Source of the DNA: Ridgeia piscesae
Lineage: Eukaryota > Annelida > Polychaeta > Sabellida > Siboglinidae
Assembly: GCA_025642075.2 (NCBI GenBank)
Contig: JAODUO010000053.1
Coordinates: 1,675,001-1,739,000 of the forward strand
Length of the DNA stretch: 64,000 bases
Direction: 5' to 3'
Shown here: positions 50,074-61,671 of the stretch, one piece after another
Layout: each line of letters begins with the position of its first letter
How positions within the stretch are numbered: position 1 is the stretch's first letter
Program-made: the position numbers and the translations under genes
The notes under the pieces: model-generated
Database searches by the model: none
What the model was told of the DNA's origin: nothing
The model's input: only the letters and a program-made list of their open reading frames with translations

Positions 50074-50164
50074 TGTTGGTTGTGATGCGTTTATTTACAA
50101 CCCACTTGCCTCTGTTTATGTCAGGAATCCTTCGTTTTTAAACTGTGATCCAGTCCCTTGTAAA

Positions 50165-50189
50165 ATGCCTCCAAAGAAGCGAAATGCAG
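50165..50189 (+). CDS. PARP2: PARP2-like exon 1 (25 nt)
   Basis: Encodes MPPKKRNA plus one base. Donor GCAG|GTAAAA. Phase 1 joins exactly to exon 2 (G+GA), producing a lysine-rich N-terminus typical of PARP2/3. Too short for ORF finders, so chosen on phase, start context (taaaATGCC) and basic content. Intron 1 is about 5.25 kb. Confidence 0.65.
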
Positions 50190-53100
50190 GTAAAAAATAT
50201 CGCGATAGTGTATAGTTAAGAAACAAATGCTATAGGTTATAAAACAACATTGGGCGATATTTGAGAACCAACCAGGATTATTTTCGTGCATGCTTACGTT
50301 TGCATTTTTTAACAACATCGGTAAAACTGCTTTTGTTGATTACTACTGCTATGTGGCAACATTAACAATACCTTTGGCAATGGATCCAATAGGTTTATTT
50401 ATACATTAACATTTCATAGTAGTTTAAAACATGGATTAAACTTCGCCTTTTTGCAGATGACTGCCTACTAGTACTATATCAACCAATTAAATCAGACAAT
50501 GACATTTCTCTCCTCCAAAATGATCTAATCAAACTTGAGGAATGGCAAAACACCTGGCTTATGAAATTCAATCCCACCAAATGCTTCACAATGACATTAG
50601 CCTCAAGAAAACCGACACCAAATATTTACACCTTCTGTGGCCAACAACTTAAATCTGTTCAATCACATTGTTATCTTGGTGTACAAATATCAAATACATT
50701 AAATTGGACAGCACAATGCAACTCAGTCGCTAGGAAAGCACAACAGACTCTAGGAGTCATTAGGAGAAATCTAAATAAATGCCCAACCCACATTAAGTCA
50801 ATAGCCTACACAACCCTTGTCCGACCAATACTTGAATATGCGTCAGCATCATGGGATCCACACTGCCTAAAACATATTAAAACCTTAGAAAGAATCCAAA
50901 GACAAGCTGCTGCAGATTTTGTACACAAAACTATTCTAGAGAACCAGGAACAGTAACCCAACTTCTTAAAGACCTCCAGTGGGACACCCCCTCTAAACAA
51001 GAAGAACAATTAAAAGACTTAGCATAATATACAAAATGGAACATAACCTTATAGATATCCCACTAGATCACTATATCCAACACAACACTAGATCCTCACG
51101 TAAACATGACAGTCAGTTCTTGCAAATTAGATACTCTGCAAACATATTTGGAAACTGCTTCTTCCCAACAACAATTAAAGAATGGAATTCTCTCCCCCCC
51201 AAACACTGTCTCAAGTGAATCACTAAACTATTTCAGAATAATTTGGTCCAACATTTTAACAATTAAGTCAGACGACCCACCATGCACACTGGCGTGATGT
51301 GTCCCTAGGACATTTTGCCAGTTACAGATACAGAAACCAAATGCAGTCGTACCCAGTCCCAGGGACATGGCCAACCGCCAAGGCATGGCATGATCATTCG
51401 TTGTTAATCCAGTACTTAATTAAATAATACCCCATTCACACTAGCAAATTTAACCCAGTACGAAACCGGTTTCGCTCCCGTTGAGCGTTCACACTACAAA
51501 ATCCTCCTTGGGGTGGTTTCGAACCTGTTTAGTTTTGAACCAGTTCAGATTGTTAGGTGAACGCAAAGGGGATTAGTGCCAAGTCGCATCAACTTTGACC
51601 TAATTAACGCCACATGTTGAGGCCGGGGATGGTTGGCCAGTCTGGGCTCTTAGCATCACTTGACCTAATTAATGCCCCACCCACTTGCATCATCTAAATC
51701 ATTAATCAAAACAAACTGATTAAAAAGTAAAGGTAAGTTCTTATATAGCGCAGTATCCAATCCTCAGGATTGCTCAGCGCTGATATGTGTGTTAACACCA
51801 TCTAACTATCTGAAGCATCAGCAATGCTCAATTAATGCATGCCATATCCACCACTTGTCTATAGCCAGATTAGTGGACAGAAACTCCCCCCACTCCAGCT
51901 TCTATAGTGTGAACACGTCAAATATTTGAACCGGCTCAGTTAATGTGCATTAACTAAGCCGGTTCGAAGCCTGTTTGTAGGGTGAAATGGAAATTTACAT
52001 GCAGAACATAAAATTTTAGTCACTAATTCCATAACATTTGGTAACAACTGACGAAGCATTACATTTGAGTGAAAGTCTATAGCATGCAACGTAATAAGCC
52101 GTTCAGTGAGTTATTAAAGCAGGGTATTCTTTGAGAATGTTAAATTCTATAGTGTATCCTGATAACATAATTATTTCAAGTAATTCTATGCCTATATTTC
52201 ATTACAAATGTACTTCATTAACCCTGCTACTGGCCAGCGAAAATCCTCTGTTGCATACTGTTACAATAACATTCATAACCCTGCAAATATTTATTATAAA
52301 AATATGAATGAGGCATCATTTTACTGCCAAATTAACTCTTTATTATAATGAAATTATACTATCTCAATTATGTCGGATAATCATGGTGATATTATTAGCT
52401 GAACGCCATCCAAAAAAAATGGAAAAAACAAACGCACTATATCCTGCTCCCAAATAATTACTGAGTGGACATATTTCTTACTTCCTGTATATGTAGCCAT
52501 ACATGTTAGCTGCCAAATAATAAAAAATGAATCGAATCCGTTGATAACTTTTATTTTTACGAAATTGTTCCAACATTGGGGCCGGGCAATCGCTGCTACA
52601 AGCTCCGGCGCAAACCAGCGGCGCAAGTGGTGAAACGTTGTGCTGATAAACGGTAGATTTTTCACACCAAAATGCATCTAGAGTCATTCTAACTATTTGA
52701 ACTAGTATAATAGCGATACACCCTGTATTCTAGAATACTGTCAGTTGTTTTGTCGAAACATATCCGAGGTAACTTTAGATAATCCAAACTTCCAAAGAAA
52801 ACGTTTGAATCTGGAAAGTTCTTCGACACGAACGTCCGCCATCTTGTTATTTCTGCCCTTGCGGGGTCGCAGTGTTTGAAAGCTTGGTTCTGATTCGCTG
52901 GACCAGCCCCATCCATATGTTTATTTTTACCAGATTGGACAAGAACAGAGCTTTCTATTGGTACCACGTATGCGGGGGTTGAGCCTTTATGAATGGATGC
53001 GTAAATTCGTTACAGAAGGCGTAGTAAACCACTCAAATTTGGGCAACAACCATGTCACATGTTTTCTATGCCCACTTGTAACTAGCTGTTATTCAGTTCA

Positions 53101-56100
53101 ATCTTCACATGAATAAATATACACAATCTTGAAAAATCTGTCAGCTATCCGATGGTACCAAATGTGCGCCACAGGTCAGTTATAGATTACACAATCTAAA
53201 AATGTTTTTCATGCAGGAAAGAGTCTCGGGCCAATTAATCGGCCATGGCTGGTCGCAGGTCACATATAACCCTGATAACATATCAAAAAGTTAACCCTGC
53301 TTATGCAGAGTTTACTGTTTGGGCTCTGCCTATAAGGTCAACAATGAAAACATATTGTTAGCTTGTTTAGTTGCTGATACCAGACTGATAGAATTAGAGG
53401 TCACTTTGTGTATTCCAGTTGCAATCAGGAGTTTGTCCTAAATTCATAATGTCTTGTAGATATCACACAAAAATTATGTCTACACTCCAAGGGTTTTATG
53501 TAACAGCACAACTTTATGTAGAGACCCGTCCACCTGTCATTTGGACGGGTAAAAATGAATATGGACGGGTAGAAATATGGTGGACGGGTGGTGGATGGGT
53601 AAAAAAATGAAGGAGCAAAAAAAGGTCTCCCAAAACCATAGATATTGTTAGTTATGCCTTGAAAGTGAGTGTAAATGGTGTCACATGTGTGTTTGTAGTC
53701 CATTTCATGTCACCAGAGACACATTTAAAAGTTTGTAAACTGGCTTAACAGTTGACACCCATGTGTCCACCAAAACATGTGTGACTGGCAATAATTTTAT
53801 CCTGCATAAACAGGAACCGTCAGTCAGTTTGTGTAGCACCGAGGTCCTTGACATGAAATACTATAATATGCCAGTCTTAAATTAATTAAAAGTGTGCCTT
53901 TATGTGAATGGTATTATTTGCCATTTTTCCGGAGTGTTATTTGACTCATTTATTAGAATAATAGTTGATCCGTCGTTTGATTCGTTTAAACCCTACATGT
54001 GCCAGTGTATGGAACTGAGTGGGTTGTTGGCTTGTTAGCCCCCCCAAAAAAACCACTAGTCATTTGATCTCTCAGTTGTAATTACACTACCCGGTAGTCT
54101 GTTCCTACCCTGGCCAGCCTCCTGCCCATCTTGAAGACCTGTAGACAGGTATGTGGAACAAAACTTCTGGTGGCGCCATCTAGAAAAGTTATTTGTGTCA
54201 CATACACATGACTGTCAGTTGAGGACAAGGGTGTCAAGTGGCAGTACATCCCTTTTCCCCACAGAGCATGTTCCGGTCTTGTTGACATGGTTGGCCATAT
54301 AGCAGTCGTAAACATTGATGATGTTCTTTTGTTCATCAATCCAAAAAGAACCATACTTTTGATTTGCATCTGCCATCACGAAAATTAAACAGTCTGTCCC
54401 AGGCCACAGTGCTGGTCCCTGCTGGAGATTGTTCAGATAGATAACGCGGTGAGCTGGTGACAGAGCATAATTAACAACAACAAAAGCGAACAGCATTGAC
54501 AAATCATAGGATTGCAATTTTGTATTTATTGGATTTTATATACGTTGCATTACAGGTTGTATTTCAAAATCTTTTTAACAATTTCACAATAGGGATTTTA
54601 ATGGGCCAGTCAGCAATCAGGTCTGTAGACCTGGGGTTATTAGGGGCCCAACAGTGAATCTTGGGGGCAGTGGATCCCCACTAAACTCGAACCCGGGGAT
54701 GAGTTGTCTTCCTACACTTAACGGGATACCCCAGTTAGTGAGAGATTCACAGCATTTACTTACATCTGTATAATATATTGGTTGTGCATAATAATTGTGC
54801 ACAAAGATCGTTAATAAACAATTGATTATAGTATAATTGTATCAGAAAGACTCCATGTTGGATTCAGGGCGCTGCCATCTTGAGACTTATGCGCCAGTGA
54901 TGTAAACCGCTTACGTCACTGGCGCATGCACGTTCGAACATCCTACGTTTGTCCAATGGTACTTGATGTATCCAGTACGTTGCGGATTGCTTACGTCACA
55001 ATCACAATTATTAGCGAAGATTCCGCCAATCATTGTCTTTTTCAACAATGCGCCAGTGACGTAAACAATTTGGCTTACGTCACTGGCGCATAAGTCTCAA
55101 GAAGGCAGCGCCCTGAATCTGTTTTTTATACCACTAAACTATAACTAATTGTTTATTAACGATCTTTGGGCAAAATTACTTGGCACAACCAATATGGTAT
55201 ACAAATGTAAGTTAATACTGTGAACCTCTCACTGACTGGAGTATCCCTTTAAATGTAAATTTGTAATCTGAGGTGATTTTTCCATAGACATCCGAATGAA
55301 TGTATTTGCCATGGAGTAAGCATAAGGTACTCAAAGCAATCCTTGCCTTTGGTGATATGTTGCAGGTTGTTAGAACTTACTGAAACACATTTTCACATGG
55401 ATGACTGGGTGTTACTCATTATTATTGCTGTGATTGCCCACAGGAGCTGCCTCTGGGGCATCAGCCAAGAAGGCACGGGTAAGTGTCGAGCCTCCCTGCT
55501 TGGACCATCTTGTCGTCCAGTGGGAGTATGAGGAACGCAAGGGTCAGTGGGTCATCTTTGCCTCGAATCATGGTGACATCTTGACCACAGCATTCACTGC
55601 TGGAGATACGGAGGTAAGTACACATTTAGAAATATAACTGGAGTGTGATACTGGACTATTGACCACCTAACTCGCATAGAAAATTGTTGGCATCAAGCCA
55701 ACAGAAATAGATGTTGAACATATGAGAATGGCCAGACAGTCTATCTACCCCTCCCCATATTGTGATGAAACTCTGGCTTATAGTCCATCGTAGTCATTAG
55801 ATGTATTTTAGATGGAATTAACACAGTTGCCAAGGTTATAACAAACAAATTCTTCCTTTACACTTGCCGAAGGACTATTGGATGTTTCTGTTTGTCTTTC
55901 TTTATTAACTCATGCCTTGGTAGTGCAATGACTGCACAGTGCAGTATACACCGTCTAAGTCATTACAGTATATTTTAGTTGCATATATTTTTGGCGAGGC
56001 AGTTAAATATGGCAGTGATGCGCATAGTTGAGATGTGAGGAACTAAACGTGATTTGACCAAATACACACACATCATTTACAAACTGCTTCTGGAATATCA

Positions 56101-59100
56101 CTTGCAAGTACAAATTTCAAAAATCAGACATTTTAAGATTGATTTAAATGCACCTTTGACCTTAAACTTTGATGTTTATATAACTAACATATCTAGAAAC
56201 CAGATTACTGCCAATACACTAGTGATGATAGAACACTGGCATAATTTTGCAGGAGGTGCTGGACATTAATGACCGTGTCTCGGTGAAGGTGAACTTTGAG
56301 AAGATGACTCAGAAGAACACAAAGACCGGCTGGGAGAAGAGGCTGAGATGTGCTGTCAAGGGGGACAAGGACACAAATGGTTCGCAATCAGATAATACAG
56401 TCTAGTACACACGTTTCAGTCATTAGATGATACAATCTAATACACATGTTTCAGTCATTAGATGATAGTCTAGTACACATGTTTCAGTCATTAGATGATA
56501 CAATCTAATACACATGTTTCAGTCATTAGATGATACAGTCTAGTACACATGTTTCAGTCATTAGATGATACAGTCTAGTACACATGTTTCAGTCATTAGA
56601 TGATACAGTCTAGTACACATGTTTCAGTCATTAGATGATACAATCTAATACACATGTTTCAGTCATTAGATGATACAATCTAATACACATGTTTCAGTCA
56701 TTATATGATACAGTCTAGTACACATTTTTTCAGTCAGATGATACAGTCTAGTACACACTTTTCAGCTGTTAGATGATACACTATGGTACACATGTTTCAG
56801 TCATTATGGATGACACAGTCTAGTATACGTTTTAGTCATTCATTCAGCTGAACAATCAAACAAATTTTCAGTCTTCTTTTGTAGTCAAAGTACAATGTTT
56901 AAGTCATTCTGATACAGTAAAGTACACATGTTTCAGTCATTAGGTGATACAGTCAAGTACACACATTTCAGTCATTGGGTGATGCAGTCAAGTACACATT
57001 TTTCAGTCATTGGGTGATACAGTCAAGTACACATTTTTCAGTCATTAGGTGATACAGTCAAGTACACATTTTTCAGTCATTAGGTGATACAGTCAAGTAC
57101 ACATTTTTCAGTCATTAGGTGATACAGTCAAGTACACATTTTTCAGTCATTGGGTGATACAGTCAAGTACACATTTTTCAGTCATTGGGTGATACAGTCA
57201 AGTACACATTTTTCAGTCATTAGGTGATACAGTCAAGTACACACATTTCAGTCATTAGGTGATACAGTCAAGTACACATTTTTCAGTCATTGGGTGATAC
57301 AGTCAAGTACACATTTTTCAGTCATTGGGTGATATAGTCAAGTACACATTTTTCAGTCATTAGGTGATACAGTCAAGTACACATTTTTCAGTCATTAGGT
57401 GATACAGTCAAGTACACATTTTTCAGTCATTGGGTGATGCAGTCAAGTACACATTTTTCAGTCATTGGGTGATACAGTCAAGTACACATTTTTCAGTCAT
57501 TGGGTGATGCAGTCAAGTACACATTTTTCAGTCATTGGGTGATGCAGTCAAGTACACATTTTTCAGTCATTAGGTGATACAGTCAAGTACACATTTTTCA
57601 GTCATTGGGTGATGCAGTCAAGTACACATTTTTCAGTCGTTGGGTGATGCAATCAAGTACACATTTTTCAGTCATTGGGTGATGCAGTCAAGTACACATT
57701 TTTCAGTCATTGGGTGATACAGTCAAGTACACATTTTTCAGTCATTATGTGATACAGTCAAGTACACATTTTTCAGTCATTGGGTAATACAGTCAAGTAC
57801 ACATTTTTCAGTCATTAGGTGATACAGTCAAGTACATATTTTTCAGTCATTGGGTGATACAGTCAAGTACACATTTTTTCAGTCAGATGGTACACTCTAG
57901 TACACACATTTCAGCTGTTAGATGATACACTATGGTACACATGTTTCAGTCATTATGGATGACACAGTCTAGTACACGTTTTAGTCATTCATTTCTTACT
58001 GCTGCAACAATACAAACAAATTATGTCGGTAGTCTTCGTTTTTGTAGTTCTAATCGTAATATTTTAGCTTCAAGTTGGCGTGAATATTTATAGTAAATTG
58101 TACAAAAAATATGTTTGTGTTATATTTAATTATGTTGTTTTTGATCGTAAATATTTGTCATTCTGTTTTTTAAATTGGCGAAATATATTAAAAATACACA
58201 CACCTTCCAAATTTCTTGTGCGAATGTGATATCGCAATGGGGGCGATTTTCAGACACAATTATTCAACTGAAGTTTTCCTCTTTTGTTGTATTTGTTTTT
58301 GTCACTTTTTAGCTCAACTAAATTTTTACACATGCGTCTACAGATTCATGTAACAGAATCAATGAAGGTGATCAACTGTTCAAATAAAGCCACAAAACAA
58401 TAATAAAATATCAACACCGTTCAGTAGTTGGTGTAACTAACGTAACACATATTTATAAAACCTCCGTGGATAAACTGCCAGCAGACCTTTATGAGGAGAT
58501 CGTCCGTTATGTGTTGGCCCACCTGGAACGTGTGAGAACTTGGGTTTGCAGACTACCAAATATGGCAGTGGGAAGATGAGCAGGGTGAGTGGAGCGCCTA
58601 CTCCGCCCATGTCTCCGTCAGACTCCAGCGTGGTCTCATGGACAAGTCCCCTGCTGTCTCCATCAAGGTCCGTGACGCTGAGTACACAGTGAGTCTTGGC
58701 TTGAAACCATGGCAACAAACAAATGAAGAAACCGGATTTTCACGGAATGTCACGCAGGTCAAATCAGGTAGTTAACACAAAGAATTCTTGAAATTGTTAT
58801 TACCCGGTAGTTGAATTATGACTTATTTCATTTTTTCATATTATATAGTTTGTGAAGATTACATATTGACCGTTTTTACTGTCAAGTTTTGAGAGTGTTA
58901 TTATTGTATTTTCATGAGTATAACCGCCGTCTAACATGGAAATGTAATTGTGTTACATAATATTTTAAATAGCATGGGTTATTTAATGGAAAGTACCATT
59001 TAATAGTTATTAATAGCTTTGAACATCACTCCATTTTAACTTCTAACAGTTGTGATTCAGGTTAGGGTGAATTTTAGGAAGACATTTTTTAAGGAAATGT

Positions 59101-61646
59101 TATGTTTACCAGTCTCGAAACATTCAGATACTCATAAATGTACATTATGATATGTGTATACAATAACATACGCAGTCACAAGTTAATAATAAACATATGA
59201 ATTACAGTGACGTTCAATCATCAGTCTTAGTCTCACAAATCAAATTACCACCTGTACAAAATGAACTCAGAGTCTCAGACCATAATAAAAACAGGCGTAC
59301 GGGTCTCTGGGCAGATGGAAATGTGGACCTTGCGTGAATCGGCTGCTAAACAACATCAACTTGTTCGTGGCTGAGGTGATTCTGTTAAATGCAGTCCACT
59401 GTATTTTGAGGAAACACCAGCCATTTCACTCACATCTCAGATGCAGTTGCTGCACCCGTGTCTGCGCCATCAGCCAGCGCTACCATGGTTACGGCCAATG
59501 GGAGCAAGGTGAAGGCCAATGGGAGCAAGGTGAAGGCCAGTGGAGAAGGTGTCAAGGTCACAAATGGCCGTGCTGCAGGGGCAAGTGGCAGCAGGAACAA
59601 GTCGGCGGCTGTGAAAGATGAGAGAGGCAAATCAGGTGAGTGTAACAAGTATGAAAAGGTTTTGTGCATTGTCTATAGGTAGTTTATAATGATGAGTCAT
59701 AGTAAAACTGCTGAACTGCGATGAACTAATTTTAGTGTGTATATTAGTTTATGCCATTAATAAGGCCAAACGTCATAACAAACATTTAGAATACGGGCAC
59801 ATGCATCAATAAATATGCCACATTTTGTTGTGAGTTTTGGTGAACATGACGGACAGAATATTCTTGTGTTAAATTAATAGATATATATTTATTCACTTTG
59901 TTATAGTGAGGACTGTGGTCTTGAAAGGCAAGGCACCCGTTGATCCTGAATGCACCGCCAAACTCAAAGTAGCACACGTCTACTATGAGGGGAATGACGT
60001 CTATGACGTCATGCTAAACCAGGTATTTCATTGTTGCCATTTCAGCATAATGGTGTGGTATATAATGTATATGTAATAGACAATTCCGCTGGTTTCTGTT
60101 TCCCAGTTAAATACAACTTCAGACACCCGTTACTACATATTATTCCCGTACTACACACAATGTCAGACTTGTTTAGTAGGTCTTTCAAATGTCCCAGACA
60201 ACTTTTGGTTCCAGATTGTGATATGTATGATGTATCTACATTGTACATATATAATGTGACATTTGTGACATCTGCAGAGTTCATGGCCCATTGACTGTAT
60301 ATCAGATTCTCTTAAATAATTCTTATAAATTATAATTATAAATTGTAATGATTACTATGCTCATAATGAACCAATTTTTAAGAGACTTTACCTCTGAAAG
60401 CTTGAAGACATATACAGTTAAGCAACTCAAATTTATTTATAAATTTTATAAATTGATCAGCAGGCAGATGCCTAGATATTTCAATCAAAACCTACTTGTA
60501 TTAAATACCCAGCCCCATCAACATCCTACTAGAGCACGTACAAATGGTTTTCTAAATTACAATTCGCCAGAATAAACATTAGGTTCAGCATAGCAAAGTC
60601 ATTCAAACATTCTCTCGATGCATTATTTATGAAATATTCACACATACAAAGCCATGGATTTTCCACCTACCCGTTATATCAAAATACATTATTTAAAACT
60701 ACTACGAACGTGTATGACTATCTGACATCTGACAGCGATGGATATTTATGTACAAATACTCACATTAATTGATACATGGTTCAATGCTTAAAGCCTCGCA
60801 GAGAAATCTACATGGTGTTTGAATGAACCGGTCTCTGGGAAGTAAAATATAAAATGAATTGAGCTGTCCTGGGCACTGGGGACTGAAATAAAACTGAAAT
60901 GCATATTTATCTGGTGGTTTGCAGACAAACTTGAGTAACAACAACAACAAGTATTACCTAATCCAACTGCTGGAGGACGACCAGCGACGTCAGTACAGTG
61001 TGTGGCTGAGGTGGGGGCGTGTGGGGGCCAAGGGACAGAACAACCTTGTTGCCTGCGGCCCAGACCTGGATGAAGCTAAAGAGATCTTCACCAAGAAGTG
61101 TGTACTGACATTGTCTCTCAAGTCGCTACAATGTTCTAATTGTGATGCTGACGATTTTATACTGTTTAGATATTAATCAGGAAGGAATTAACTTACTTAC
61201 TTCGGAGCGTAGTATTTGAAACGTAGATTTTGACCCATCATCTGTGCTTATTCTGTGGGTCTTGGTCACATGCTGGTGTCATTAAGTATGGCTCAGGTTT
61301 AGACATTATTGATGATAAATGTAGCAGTATTGAGGCTGTTTTGTAGGAATTTCATATTTATGTATAAAACTTGTCAGTGATATACATTTATTTCTCAGAC
61401 GATTTATAAAATGTTCCCAACAAGTCATAATGCAGACAACTTATATTTTCACAGCCGTCTGGGAAAAATAAAACTTGCAATTTTTTACAAATCATACAAA
61501 AAATAGTTTTATCATATCAATGTTTGTCATGCACTAAAACTGTATTTAGATTTTCTGACAAGACGAAAAACGACTGGGCATCCCGAAGGAATTTTGAGAA
61601 AATCCCTGGAAAGTATGACATGGTCAAACTGGACTATACAACAGAG
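50165..61646 (+). CDS. PARP2: PARP2-like poly(ADP-ribose) polymerase with two N-terminal WWE domains (5' part)
   Basis: Joined exons: 50165-50189, 55444-55613, 56253-56379, 58552-58767, 59441-59635, 59907-60022, 60925-61097, 61550-61646. All phases agree, giving 373 codons up to a phase-0 donor; the gene continues past the window. Order: MPPKKRNA-type basic N-terminus (likely nuclear signal, with SAKKAR nearby), WWE domain 1 (~25-105), WWE domain 2 (~109-178), Ala/Gly/Ser/Lys linker (~180-245), WGR domain (~262-365). WGR motifs: YYEGNDVYDVMLNQTNL, YYLIQLLEDD, VWLRWGRVG, KNDWASRRNFEKIPGKYDM, closely like PARP2. PARP2-type enzymes bind DNA breaks through WGR and attach ADP-ribose to nuclear proteins; WWE domains generally bind ADP-ribose chains. 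Vertebrate PARP2 lacks WWE. The catalytic domain is not visible, so PARP2 against PARP3 subtype rests on WGR only. Confidence 0.88.
50440..51335 (+). pseudogene. LINE (jockey/CR1-like) RT fragment in PARP intron 1
   Basis: Begins at the catalytic box FADDCLLVLYQPI (about 50452), then NDLIKLEEWQNTWLMKFNPT, KCFTMTLASRK, HCYLGVQISNTLNW, TLVRPILEYASASWDPHCLK and, after frame shifts, FFPTTIKEWNSLPPKHCLK. Multiple stops show it is dead. Its inverted relative is at 49340-49910, so the two flank PARP exon 1. Confidence 0.9.
51432..51990. mobile_element. Possible MITE with imperfect inverted ends
   Basis: The left end (ccattcacactagcaaa...cgaaaccgg...gcgttcacactacaaaa) pairs loosely with the reverse complement of the right end (ccatttcaccctacaaacag...cgaaccgg...gtgttcacactatagaa). 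No coding content and no clear target duplication. Includes a cttatatagcgcagt word near 51740. Confidence 0.4.
51991..53511. other. PARP intron 1, unannotated stretch
   Basis: Moderately GC-rich near 52600-52960. Two minus-strand frames (52478-52687 and 52689-52967) show no family I recognise and are not called. Confidence 0.4.
53512..53810 (+). mobile_element. Interspersed element copy 2 (~299 bp)
   Basis: Second copy of the element at 20600-20879, same strand, with a 20-bp insert (aaaggtctcccaaaaccata) and ~85-90% identity by eye. Starts ctttatgtagagacccgtcc and ends ctgcataaa. It is single and not tandemly expanded. Confidence 0.8.
53811..54721. other. PARP intron 1, unannotated stretch
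   Basis: Minus-strand frames 54082-54369 and 54215-54517 look protein-like in composition but match no family I recognise. An old pseudogene or transposon piece is possible. Confidence 0.35.
54722..55248. mobile_element. MITE with ~250-bp inverted repeats and TTAA target sites (piggyBac-like)
   Basis: 527 bp, almost a complete palindrome. Ends: cgggataccccagttagtga on the left and, reversed, agggatactccagtcagtga on the right, each next to TTAA (54718-54721 and 55249-55252), the hallmark target of piggyBac-type elements. Inner arms pair over gatcgttaataaacaatt and cagggcgctgcc. Carries several gccagtgacgtaa / ttacgtcactggc words. No transposase. Confidence 0.8.
55444..55613 (+). CDS. PARP2: PARP2-like exon 2: WWE domain 1, first half
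   Basis: Residues ~9-65. Acceptor gattgcccacag, donor GAG|GTAAGT, phase 1 in, 0 out. VQWEYEERKGQWVIFASNHG is the WWE start (W-x-x-E...G-x-W). FTAGDTE ends the exon. Confidence 0.9.
55614..56252. other. PARP2-like intron 2
   Basis: No feature recognised. Confidence 0.4.
56253..56379 (+). CDS. PARP2: PARP2-like exon 3: WWE domain 1, second half
   Basis: Residues ~66-108. VLDINDRVSVKVNFEKMTQK, NTKTGWEKRLRC. The donor AATG|GTTCGC is weak but is the one that gives phase 1 into exon 4. The tandem array begins about 5 bp after it. Confidence 0.85.
56385..57992. repeat. ~35-bp minisatellite after the exon 3 donor, ~43 copies
   Basis: Unit words: cagtcattaggtgatacagt and caagtacacattttt. Two subfamilies: a left block with gatacaatctaatacacatg, and a homogeneous right block from ~56930. 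A shared broken motif (cagctgttagatgatacact, tatggtacacatg) closes both blocks at ~56760 and ~57915, pointing to a large block duplication. Confidence 0.95.
57993..58551. other. PARP2-like intron 3, right part
   Basis: AT-rich, nothing recognised; ends tgggtttgcag. Confidence 0.4.
58552..58767 (+). CDS. PARP2: PARP2-like exon 4: WWE domain 2
   Basis: Residues ~108-179, phase 1 to 1 (TCAG|GTAGTT). WQWEDEQGEWSAYSAHVSVR, AEYTVSLGLKPWQQ and TNEETGFSRNV follow the WWE consensus (W-x-W-E-D...G-x-W, then Y-x-V-x-x, then Q-x-N-x-x-T-G). Confidence 0.92.
58768..59440. other. PARP2-like intron 4
   Basis: AT-rich, nothing recognised. Confidence 0.4.
59441..59635 (+). CDS. PARP2: PARP2-like exon 5: low-complexity linker
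   Basis: Residues ~180-244. Acceptor cacatctcag, donor TCAG|GTGAGT, phase 1 to 1. Contains a short internal repeat encoding ANGSKVK twice, plus basic Ser/Lys residues, probably disordered and nuclear. Confidence 0.88.
59907..60022 (+). CDS. PARP2: PARP2-like exon 6: start of WGR
   Basis: Residues ~245-283, phase 1 in, 0 out (CAG|GTATTT). LKGKAPVDPECTAKLKVAHV, YYEGNDVYDVMLNQ. The D-P-E-C and V-Y-D-V-x-L-N-Q motifs are PARP2/3 hallmarks. Confidence 0.94.
60023..60924. other. PARP2-like intron 6 with a possible LINE relic
   Basis: About 60360-60770 (+) encodes pieces such as IYKFYKLISRQMPRYFNQ and RINIRFSIAKSFKHSLDALF that resemble degenerate LINE C-termini. Stops interrupt it and the assignment is weak. 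Confidence 0.35.
60925..61097 (+). CDS. PARP2: PARP2-like exon 7: WGR core
   Basis: Residues ~284-340. Acceptor gtttgcag, donor AAGAA|GTGTGT, phase 0 in, 2 out. TNLSNNNNKYYLIQLLEDDQ, YSVWLRWGRVGAKGQ and DEAKEIFTKK are the WGR core motifs. Confidence 0.95.
61098..61549. other. PARP2-like intron 7
   Basis: No feature recognised. Confidence 0.4.
61550..61646 (+). CDS. PARP2: PARP2-like exon 8: end of WGR
   Basis: Residues ~341-373. Acceptor ctgtatttag, donor GAG|GTGAGT, phase 2 in, 0 out. FSDKTKNDWASRRNFEKIPG, KYDMVKLDYTTE. The next exon should start the PARP regulatory domain. Confidence 0.94.
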
Positions 61647-61671
61647 GTGAGTTGGTGGTCAGTTGTGGCCC

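Noticed and set aside
52478..52967. Two adjacent minus-strand frames as a possible divergent gene
   Set aside because: No recognisable domain, no splice or start evidence; inside PARP intron 1.
54082..54517. Minus-strand frames that look protein-like
   Set aside because: No family recognised and two frames would have to be joined; kept only as a note.
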